The translations under genes were made by a program, and so were the position numbers. DNA of 64,000 bases, from contig NZ_CP011803.1 of the NCBI RefSeq assembly GCF_001038625.1, forward strand, positions 744,001 to 808,000, in the 5' to 3' direction. The notes under the pieces are model-generated. The model searched no databases. It had not been told where the DNA came from and saw only the letters and a list, made by a program, of their open reading frames with translations. Shown piece by piece: positions 54,497-61,391 of this stretch; positions within the stretch are counted from its first letter, which is position 1, and each line of letters begins with the position of its first letter. The stretch comes from Clostridium carboxidivorans P7. Lineage in GTDB: Bacteria; Bacillota; Clostridia; Clostridiales; Clostridiaceae.

Positions 54497-56369
54497 TATA
54501 GCTTACAATAATTTTAAACATAATATAAAAACTTATGCTTTAAACCTTATGGCAATGATTTTTTCTGTGGCAGTTTATTATAATTTTATAGCTTTAAATG
54601 ATAATCCACAAATTGTTCAGCTTAATCAAATTATGAATATTGTTAGCTCAGCATCAACTTCAACAGCAGTGTTACTTCTTGTATTTTTAATATTTTTCAT
54701 TTGGTATTCAAATTCCTTTTTCCTAAAGCAAAAGAAAAAGGAAATAGGAATTTATGCTTTTATGGGCATTGACAATTATAAAATAGGATTAATTTATGCC
54801 TTAGAAGGATTTCTACAAGGAGTTCTAGCTATAGTTATTGGCAGTTTCGTTGGAGTATTATTTTCAAAACTATTTATAATGCTTTTATGTAAAGTTGCCT
54901 TTTTAGATGTAAAAATAAACTTTTTTATATCAGTGCATGCATTGATTGAAACAATTATTACATTTTTAATCATATTTTTTATAATTTCAGTTTTAGGTTA
55001 TTTTAATATAGTAAGAAGTAAATTAATAGATTTATTTAATGCTTCAAAACAGCAGGAAGGACTTCCTAAGTTAAGTAAATTTAAAGCAGCAGCTTCAATT
55101 ATAATAATTTTAATAGCATATGGTATGTGCATAGGGTTGCCCAAATTAGCGGTAATTGGCAGCGTTCCTATTATAACTATAATGGTTATTTTTGCAACTT
55201 ACTGGCTCTTTGGTTCTTTCTTTTCAATGATAATGAGATATCTTTTAGATAAAAAACAAATTTTATATAATGGTACAAACATTGTAAGCATATCCAATAT
55301 TGTTTTTAGAATTAAAGGAAATTACAAAACCCTTGCAACTATTGCTATTTTGATTGCATCAGCAATTACAGCTTTAGGAACAGCAACTTCAATTAAATAT
55401 AACACAAAAATAGAATTAGACCTTCCTTATTCTTTTACTTATGTATTAGATGGCAACACAGGAGATGAAATTGAACCTAAAGTTAATAAGACCATTACAT
55501 CATCAAATCACAATATTTTATTAAAAGAAAAAGTGAATTTTATTTTTGTAAATAAATTCAAAACTGATGAGAATTTCTCAGGAGATGAATTTATGGTAGT
55601 TAAGGCTTCTGACTTTAAAAAGATAACAAAAGACTTAAAGGTTAAAGATGCAGAAGAACTTTTAAAAAAATCAGAACTTGGAAGTGGTGAGGTAATTTAT
55701 GTACAAAGACCTAAAACTCTTGTACAAGCAAATAAACTACAAAACATTGAAATTAGCAATTTAAAATATAATGTAAAAATGGATTTAAAAACACCTTTAT
55801 TTGGTGGAATAAAAAATGATCCTTGTTTAGTGGTAAATGATAAAGATTATGAAAGTATAAAGAGTAATTTTAAGGAAAGCAAATTTTACGGCATTATAGT
55901 AAATGATCAGAAAAACACATTAGATTTGTCTGCAAAGTTAGGAACTATAAGAGTTTTAGACAATAACTTATATTCCTATGCTCAAAAATATAGATCTGGT
56001 TATGAACCTTATGGAGTTATTTTCTTTATGGGATGTTTTTTAGCACTAGTTTTTGTAGTAGCTACAGGAAGCATTATTCATTTTAAAATTTTAAGTGAAG
56101 CTTATATGGACAAAGAAAAATATAAAATTTTATTAAAAATTGGAATGACCGAAAAAGAACTGAAAAGAACCATTTCAAAACAAACTGCAGTATATTTCAT
56201 TTTGCCTTTGCTTGTAGGTGTAATTCACAGTTCATTTGGTATAGCGATATTAAGCAAATTAATGGAATGTAACTTAGTATTGCCTACAGCTATAAGTATT
56301 GCAACTTTCATTGTAATTTATGGAATGTTTTATATCTTTACTTTAGGTAAGTTTAGAAAAGTTATTTAA
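54483..56369 (+). CDS. BceB-like ABC transporter permease
   Basis: 628 residues, BceB size. About ten TM helices, with a large extracellular region (about 310-520) between TM7 and TM8, FtsX domains on both sides. ATG 54483 follows GGGGGGTG; the upstream GTG overlaps that site. The extracellular domain is the likely contact for the antimicrobial peptide. The start lies inside the end of the ATPase gene, so they are coupled. Confidence 0.92.
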   Translation: MNSFSIAYNNFKHNIKTYALNLMAMIFSVAVYYNFIALNDNPQIVQLNQIMNIVSSASTSTAVLLLVFLIFFIWYSNSFFLKQKKKEIGIYAFMGIDNYKIGLIYALEGFLQGVLAIVIGSFVGVLFSKLFIMLLCKVAFLDVKINFFISVHALIETIITFLIIFFIISVLGYFNIVRSKLIDLFNASKQQEGLPKLSKFKAAASIIIILIAYGMCIGLPKLAVIGSVPIITIMVIFATYWLFGSFFSMIMRYLLDKKQILYNGTNIVSISNIVFRIKGNYKTLATIAILIASAITALGTATSIKYNTKIELDLPYSFTYVLDGNTGDEIEPKVNKTITSSNHNILLKEKVNFIFVNKFKTDENFSGDEFMVVKASDFKKITKDLKVKDAEELLKKSELGSGEVIYVQRPKTLVQANKLQNIEISNLKYNVKMDLKTPLFGGIKNDPCLVVNDKDYESIKSNFKESKFYGIIVNDQKNTLDLSAKLGTIRVLDNNLYSYAQKYRSGYEPYGVIFFMGCFLALVFVVATGSIIHFKILSEAYMDKEKYKILLKIGMTEKELKRTISKQTAVYFILPLLVGVIHSSFGIAILSKLMECNLVLPTAISIATFIVIYGMFYIFTLGKFRKVI

Positions 56370-56450
56370 GAGGATGCTTTTAATAAATGAAGCATTGAAC
56401 AATTAGGGTGTTGGGATTAAGTCAGTTGACTATTGGAAATTCAGAATAAA

Positions 56451-56497
56451 ATAACAAATCAGGTGGTGGCGATTTAGCGCATCACCTGATTTGTTAT
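56451..56497 (+). terminator. Stem-loop after the Bce module
   Basis: A perfect 15-bp inverted repeat (56451-56465 with 56483-56497, 17-nt loop). No clear T tract follows, so it may be a weak terminator or part of the duplicated leader sequence. Confidence 0.5.
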
Positions 56498-56665
56498 CTA
56501 TATTCATATCCTAGGTATGGTGAATAAATATATTTAAATTGCAAATGGTAAAAATTGCATAGTGATTTATGTAAAATTGCTATACAATTTTTATATGTAG
56601 AGTATCATTTCAGGTATTAATTTAGGAATTTTGAAGAAGCAAATTTGGTAGTGATTAAGAATGAC
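56459..56665 (+). repeat. Duplicated leader, copy 1 (before the lipase)
   Basis: About 200 bp that recur at 58172-58366. The best-conserved part is AATAAATATATTTAAATTG to TTGCTATACAATTTTTATAT, containing a 13-bp inverted repeat (56550-56562 with 56580-56592, one mismatch). It ends near AAATTTGGTAGTGATT. Direct orientation. Confidence 0.7.
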
Positions 56666-56685
56666 AGCTAAGGAGAGGGATAATT

Positions 56686-58131
56686 ATGATAACTTCTATA
56701 ATAACTTTTGTATTAACGCTAATAGTAATTTGTATCATAGGTTTAGATATTACTAAAAAATTAAATGTATTAAATAAAAGCTTTATGTATATATTTTTTA
56801 TTTTTGCTCCTCATATTGTTTTATTAGGGCATTTTTTTAGTGAGCATACTAAATTTGGACAAGATAATTTTATATGTAAATGGATTATTTTAACGGCGAT
56901 GATTGTTTTCATCTCTTATCTTTGGATGAAAGTAAACATAGCTCCACATACAAAAAAGCAAATTGTAAATTTAAGGTTAAGGGTGATGTTAGGTGGAAGA
57001 CGTATTGTTCTATATGGCTTATATACAGCTCTTATTCAAACGGTAATATATTTAACATCACATGCTGCAATACAAAACTTTGGAATTCCTAAAAAAATTG
57101 TAATCATAGATAGTATTATTGTTGTATTAATTATTATTACTTTACTTGTAAATGGAATGCTCCGAATTTTGTGTACTTCAAGGAGATTAAATATTGTGAA
57201 AAGACTTATAGTAGGATTTTGGAGTTTCATTCCTATTATAAATATTTTTATAATGTTATATGCTTGTCATATTGCAGAAATGGAATATGATCATGAGTGC
57301 TATAAAGTAATTAATCATGAAGCACGGGTTGATTCAGCAGTTTGTAAAACAAAATATCCTCTAGTATTAGTTCATGGTGTTGGGTTCAGAGATTTAAAAT
57401 ACATTAATTACTGGGGAAGGATACCTAAAGAATTAATTCGAAATGGAGCAAAAGTTTATTATGGGAATCAAGAAGCTTGGGGAACAGTTGAGTACAATGC
57501 AAAGGACATTAAAAATAAAATACTTGATATATTGAAAGAAACAGGCTGTGAAAAGGTGAATATTATTGCACATTCAAAAGGCGGATTGGATGCACGTTAT
57601 ATGATTAGTAAATTAGAGATGGGGGACTATGTAGCATCTCTAACTATGATATCATCACCACATAGAGGCTGTAAGTTTGTTGATATTGCCTGTAAAATTC
57701 CTGATAAAATCTACAAAGCTGTTGCTAGGTTTTTTGATAAACACTACAAGCTTTTAGGTGATAAGAATCCTGATTTTTACACTGCAAGCAGACAGTTCTC
57801 AACCTATCATAGCAAAAAATTTAATGAAGAAGTAAAGGATGTAGAGCAAGTATATTATCAAAGTTATACATCAGTAGTGAAGAATATCTTCAGCGATTAT
57901 GTAGTAGCAATACCTTATATTTTTGTAAAGCTTACAGAAGGTGAAAATGATGGTCTAGTAGCAATTGATTCTGCAAAATGGGGAGAATTTAAAGGAATAT
58001 TTAGAAATAAAGGAAGGCGTGGAATCTCTCATGGAGACATTATAGATTTAAGAAGAGATGATTATAAGGGATTCGATGTAATAGAAAAATATGTGAAAAT
58101 CGTATCAGAGCTTAAAAATAAGGGATATTAG
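56686..58131 (+). CDS. Membrane-anchored triacylglycerol-lipase-like alpha/beta hydrolase
   Basis: 481 residues. Five or so TM helices fill the first 200 residues, followed by a lipase domain: VLVHGVGFRD (oxyanion), IIAHSKGGLDARY (nucleophile about Ser297, AHSxG instead of GHSxG), a likely acid in GENDGLVAIDSAKWG and His in GISHGDIIDL. This is the LipA/bacterial lipase pattern; the catalytic domain may face the cytoplasm or the outside depending on TM number. AAGGAGAGG precedes the ATG. Function on membrane lipids or storage esters is inferred. Confidence 0.82.
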   Translation: MITSIITFVLTLIVICIIGLDITKKLNVLNKSFMYIFFIFAPHIVLLGHFFSEHTKFGQDNFICKWIILTAMIVFISYLWMKVNIAPHTKKQIVNLRLRVMLGGRRIVLYGLYTALIQTVIYLTSHAAIQNFGIPKKIVIIDSIIVVLIIITLLVNGMLRILCTSRRLNIVKRLIVGFWSFIPIINIFIMLYACHIAEMEYDHECYKVINHEARVDSAVCKTKYPLVLVHGVGFRDLKYINYWGRIPKELIRNGAKVYYGNQEAWGTVEYNAKDIKNKILDILKETGCEKVNIIAHSKGGLDARYMISKLEMGDYVASLTMISSPHRGCKFVDIACKIPDKIYKAVARFFDKHYKLLGDKNPDFYTASRQFSTYHSKKFNEEVKDVEQVYYQSYTSVVKNIFSDYVVAIPYIFVKLTEGENDGLVAIDSAKWGEFKGIFRNKGRRGISHGDIIDLRRDDYKGFDVIEKYVKIVSELKNKGY

Positions 58132-58171
58132 GATTATTTACGAGAATGGGAAAGTAGTAAATAATAGAAAA

Positions 58172-58366
58172 GTTGATATGATGGCAATTTAACACATTAT
58201 CATGTCCATATGCTAGACGCAGTGAATAAATATATTTAAATTGTAAATAGTAAAAATTGTATAGTAATTTATGTAAAATTGCTATACAATTTTTATATGT
58301 AGGGGAGTATTTTAAGTATTAACTTTAGAATTTTAAAGAAGTAAATTTGGTGGTGATTGAATATGA
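58172..58366 (+). repeat. Duplicated leader, copy 2 (before the MntA-like gene)
   Basis: Second copy of the 56459-56665 sequence. Its inverted repeat is perfect (58252-58264 AAAAATTGTATAG with 58282-58294). The copy ends at AAATTTGGTGGTGATT, which supplies the ribosome binding site of the nucleotidyltransferase gene. The duplication may have arrived with one of the two genes. Confidence 0.7.
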
Positions 58367-58788
58367 ATGATATTATAAATAAGGCTAAGATTTTTATATC
58401 AAATATGAAAGATAAATATAGTATAAAATTTGCATATATTTTTGGTTCACAAGCAACAGGGGAAGCTTCAGAAAATAGTGATGTAGATATAGCCATATAT
58501 TTTGAAAAAAGCTATGAGGCTGTGGAAGAGGCTTTTATAAGAGGAGATATAATAGAAGAAGGAAAGGCATTTTTTAAGAAAGATATAGATGTAGTTTCAT
58601 TAAATAATGCTTCATTATTGATGAAATATGAAATAATTCATGATGGGATAGTAATTAAAGATGATGATGAAAGGACAAATTTTGAATCCTTATCATTAAG
58701 AGAATATTTTGGTTTTAAATATTATTCTGATATATATGATAATGCGGTAATTGAAAAAATTAAGCAAGGAGAGGTCTTTGGAGGGTAA
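58363..58788 (+). CDS. MntA-like minimal nucleotidyltransferase (antitoxin of HEPN/MNT pair)
   Basis: 141 residues from ATG 58363. Polymerase-beta-type nucleotidyltransferase: FGSQATGEASENSDVDIAIYF gives GSX10DXD, with a third carboxylate in DIDVVSL. MntA antitoxins AMPylate a Tyr of the HepT toxin. HepT follows 4 bp later with its own GGAGGG. The start lies in the duplicated leader. An in-frame TTG two codons earlier is possible. Confidence 0.88.
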   Translation: MNDIINKAKIFISNMKDKYSIKFAYIFGSQATGEASENSDVDIAIYFEKSYEAVEEAFIRGDIIEEGKAFFKKDIDVVSLNNASLLMKYEIIHDGIVIKDDDERTNFESLSLREYFGFKYYSDIYDNAVIEKIKQGEVFGG

Positions 58789-58792
58789 GCTT

Positions 58793-59206
58793 ATGGTAAA
58801 AAGAGAAATTGTAATTTCAAGAATAGATAAATTAAATGAATATATAAATATATTGAAATCCGTAAAAAAATATGATAAGAAAAAATATATTGATGATCCA
58901 CTTATATATGGCTCATCAGAAAGATTTCTTCATTTAAGTATAGAATGTGTTTTGGATATAGGAAATCATGTTATATCAGATATGAGATATAGAAAACCAG
59001 AAAATGATAAGGATATATTTTTAGTTTTGTATGAAAATAAAATAATAAATGAGAAATTAAAAAACAATTTATGCAATATGGCTGGATTCAGAAATATTTT
59101 AGTTTATGACTACATGAAACTTGATAGAGGATTGGTTTACGATACAATAAATAATAACTTAAAGGATATAGAAGCTTTTGTGAAAATAATAGTAGAATAT
59201 ATATAA
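58793..59206 (+). CDS. HepT-like HEPN protein (DUF86) lacking the catalytic His
   Basis: 137 residues, all-alpha HEPN fold. ATG 58793 follows GGAGGGTAAGCTT. In normal HepT the RNase motif reads R-x4-H-x-Y (FRNxLVHDY); here it is FRNILVYDYMKLD with Arg100, Tyr105 where His is expected, and Tyr107, the AMPylation site, retained. The codon is TAT (59105-59107), one transition from CAT. The toxin is probably inactive as RNase, or the assignment of the active His differs. Coupled to MntA. Confidence 0.85.
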   Translation: MVKREIVISRIDKLNEYINILKSVKKYDKKKYIDDPLIYGSSERFLHLSIECVLDIGNHVISDMRYRKPENDKDIFLVLYENKIINEKLKNNLCNMAGFRNILVYDYMKLDRGLVYDTINNNLKDIEAFVKIIVEYI

Positions 59207-59351
59207 AATAAAACATCCTTATAAAGAAGGAAGGTGCATTAATGAAGAATTTTATGAAAATTTAATAGTAAAATGGTTTCAGGAAGCTATGACTAATCAA
59301 AAATATGAAGAAATGCTAAATAATTTAGTTACTGGTGATGAGGTGATTTTT

Positions 59352-59570
59352 ATGGATGAAAAGACATTGGAATTTACTATCTTTTGTATTGAAAGTTTAG
59401 CGGAGAGATTAAAAATGAGTTCAAAAGAAATATATAAATTAATTAATTCAGATACAGATATTCTTAACAGCTATATAATTCCTTGCTATGAAGCGCTGCA
59501 TTCACAAAGTAAAAACTATATAGTAGAGGATTTAATAGAAGTATTAAAGGAGAGAGGGGCATTAAAATGA
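59352..59570 (+). CDS. DUF3791 family protein, first gene of a three-gene cassette
   Basis: 72 residues from ATG 59352 with AGGTGA upstream. LEFTIFCIESLAERLKMSSKEIYKLI and YIIPCYEALHSQSKNYIVEDLIEVL follow DUF3791 well. A longer in-frame reading upstream (from about 59289, and open to 59222) is without ribosome binding site and may be a relic. The stop overlaps the DUF3990 gene (ATGA). DUF3791 often precedes DUF3990 and may be its antitoxin or chaperone; this is inferred. Confidence 0.8.
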   Translation: MDEKTLEFTIFCIESLAERLKMSSKEIYKLINSDTDILNSYIIPCYEALHSQSKNYIVEDLIEVLKERGALK

Positions 59571-60046
59571 TAGTATATCATGGTTCCTATTGTTTAGTTG
59601 ATAATCCTCATATATCTTTCTCAAGGGATGCTTTAGATTTTGGAAAAGGTTTTTATGTAACGGGAATTGAAGAGCAAGCAGTTAATTGGACAAGTAAGTT
59701 TAAAAGAAGAGGAAAAAAAGGCTATTTAAATATCTATATGTTGCTACTAGAAGATATTAAGGAAAATTATAAAGTAAAAGAATTTTTAAGTTATGATATA
59801 GAGTGGTTAGATTTTATATTAGAATGCAGAGAAGGAAGCAATATTTATTTAAACTATGACATGATTATAGGTGGAATAGCAGATGATAGAGTATATAATA
59901 CTATAGAGCTTTACAAGGACGACTTGATTGGAAAAGATGAAGCTCTTAAAAGATTACAGTACTATAAACCTAATCATCAAATTTGTATTATTAATCAAGA
60001 AATTATTGATAAGTATTTAAAATATAAAGAATATAGGGAAGTGTAA
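59567..60046 (+). CDS. DUF3990 family protein (ADP-ribosyltransferase-like fold)
   Basis: 159 residues. IVYHGSYCLVDNPHISFSRDALDFGKGFYVT is the DUF3990 N-terminus; this family belongs to the ADP-ribosyltransferase superfamily, where the YHGS/T and GFY-T strands line the NAD pocket. A late acidic residue could be catalytic (KDDLIGKDEAL region), not certain. Overlaps DUF3791 by four bases and is followed 2 bp later by an 80-residue gene. Such grouping suggests toxin with two small partners. Confidence 0.82.
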   Translation: MIVYHGSYCLVDNPHISFSRDALDFGKGFYVTGIEEQAVNWTSKFKRRGKKGYLNIYMLLLEDIKENYKVKEFLSYDIEWLDFILECREGSNIYLNYDMIIGGIADDRVYNTIELYKDDLIGKDEALKRLQYYKPNHQICIINQEIIDKYLKYKEYREV

Positions 60047-60048
60047 CT

Positions 60049-60291
60049 ATGAAAGCAAATAAAATATTAATGCAGTCTTTATATAAAGATATAATACTTG
60101 AATTTTCAAAAGAAACTGGTAAGAGGTTGGATGAAAGTGTTAATTTATTCTATAATTCTGAAACATATGAATTAATTAGTGAAGGCATAGCAGATTTACA
60201 CTGTAGAGGAGCTAAATATTTAGCGCAAGAATTAATGCTTGAGTATGGAATTATGAAGCATAAAAGCTATCCAAAGGATTTGGTTCATTAA
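60049..60291 (+). CDS. Small hypothetical protein, third gene of the DUF3791/DUF3990 cassette
   Basis: 80 residues, cytoplasmic, mostly helical. LYKDIILEFSKETGKRLDESVNLFYNSETYELISEGIADLHCRGAKYLAQELM resembles small proteins repeatedly found after DUF3990 genes, and the YELISEGIADLHCRG pattern I have seen in such cassettes. Starts 2 bp after the previous stop, with GGGAAGTG overlapping its end as ribosome binding site. Antitoxin or regulatory partner is a guess. Confidence 0.75.
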   Translation: MKANKILMQSLYKDIILEFSKETGKRLDESVNLFYNSETYELISEGIADLHCRGAKYLAQELMLEYGIMKHKSYPKDLVH

Positions 60292-60560
60292 AGCAAAAAA
60301 TGAAAAAGTATTTATAAGATTAGATTATTTGATATAGTATAACAAATTAATGTTTATTAATCTTGAAAAACACAAAAATACAAGGCAACTTGGGAAGAAT
60401 GTTATACTTGAATTAAAAAGTTTAAAGAATAGCAATTCTTATAGTTGATAATGTAATTTATATTTATAGTGAGGAGCTTATAAATTGTGGGGTTAAAGAT
60501 GTAATAAAGATTGCTATTGTGTTTAAGGGTAAGGAAGTAATGATTTCCGAGACAAAGTAG
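60292..60560 (+). pseudogene. Degenerate coding remnant after the cassette
   Basis: Pieces of open frame (LGKNVILELKSLKNSN about 60390-60437, then ILIVDNVIYIYSEE to KGKEVMISETK ending at TAG about 60560) look coding but are shifted relative to one another and have no start. I do not recognise the family. It joins directly to the GC-richer RNA-like block. Confidence 0.3.
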
Positions 60561-60580
60561 CAGTTGCAACCCAGTTTGCT

Positions 60581-60755
60581 AAGTTTATCCGATGGCTACC
60601 AGCTGTAATACCCCATCGCACACAGCGAAAGCGACTATCACCAAATCAAAGATTTGGGATATCTGCTTTTCTTATAAAGTGGGGGGATTACGGCTGCTAC
60701 GCCCCTGGATAACGATTTCTAAGTTTCAGATGGAGAAAAAAACTCCACCTGAAAC
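60581..60755 (+). ncRNA. Structured-RNA-like GC-rich block, possibly a mobile-element 3' end
   Basis: Several nested pairings: TTATCC (60585-60590) with GGATAA (60707-60712); AGCTGTAAT (60601-60609) with ATTACGGCT (60687-60695), continued by CCCC/GGGG; hairpin CCAAATC-AAA-GATTTGG (60641-60657); and a 13-bp hairpin (60723-60735 with 60743-60755). GC content clearly exceeds the surroundings and no ORF fits. It resembles, from memory, sequences at the right end of TnpB-carrying elements in clostridia, but no transposase is present. Confidence 0.5.
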
Positions 60756-60767
60756 CAAGAACTCTGT

Positions 60768-61187
60768 TTATTTCTGCTTATATAATCCAAATCCAGTTAT
60801 AATCAATTTATCCCAACCAGTTTCTTCATTATTAATCCAACTATATTCAATATTAAGTTCTTTCAACCAAGCATTAAGTCCATTACTTACTTTACTTACA
60901 TTTGGCGATTTTCTTCCAAATTTGTCTTTTATGGTTTCAAGCAATTCAACTTGGTCTTCTTTTTCTAATTCTTTATCTAACATTCCTTCTATGACTTCTC
61001 GGCATTCTGAATAAGAACTATGATCCTCGGCATATATTTCATTGGCTAATAATTGTCTTTTGTTATTTAAAGTCTCTTTTACTTCATTTATTTCTTCTAC
61101 ATTTGATAAGTACTTTTTAGCTATGTTCATAGCAGCAATTTCATTATCTATTTTGATTATTGTTCTTTCTAATCTTTCATTTCTCAT
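60768..61187 (-). CDS. Hypothetical coiled-coil protein
   Basis: 139 residues, strongly helical with heptad-like spacing (IIKIDNEIAAMNIAKKYLSNVEEINEVKETLNNKRQLL region) and charged, no TM or signal peptide. I know no family. The ribosome binding site is weak (GTGAGAT). It begins 200 bp before the divergent helicase gene and ends next to the structured-RNA block, so it may belong to the same mobile insertion. Confidence 0.55.
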   Translation of the reverse strand: MRNERLERTIIKIDNEIAAMNIAKKYLSNVEEINEVKETLNNKRQLLANEIYAEDHSSYSECREVIEGMLDKELEKEDQVELLETIKDKFGRKSPNVSKVSNGLNAWLKELNIEYSWINNEETGWDKLIITGFGLYKQK

Positions 61188-61391
61188 TTTAATAATCTCA
61201 CTTTACATTTTTTATTTAGTCATTGTTTAACGACAATAGGTAATTATATCATAAAACTACTTATCATACAAAATTTTAAACCTATTTAGAGGTAGGTATT
61301 AGTATATACCTTATTTTTGATAAAAAGGTAAGAATAAGTTATAATATGCACATATGAATGTAAATTGGAAAGTAGCAGGGGAGTGTCAACC

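Noticed and set aside
59289..59351. Longer N-terminus for the DUF3791 protein
   Set aside because: The extra 21 residues have no ribosome binding site and exceed the usual family length; AGGTGA before 59352 fits better.
60592..61014. 140-residue plus-strand ORF
   Set aside because: It crosses the RNA-like block and runs antisense through the hypothetical gene at 60768; no ribosome binding site and no plausible family.
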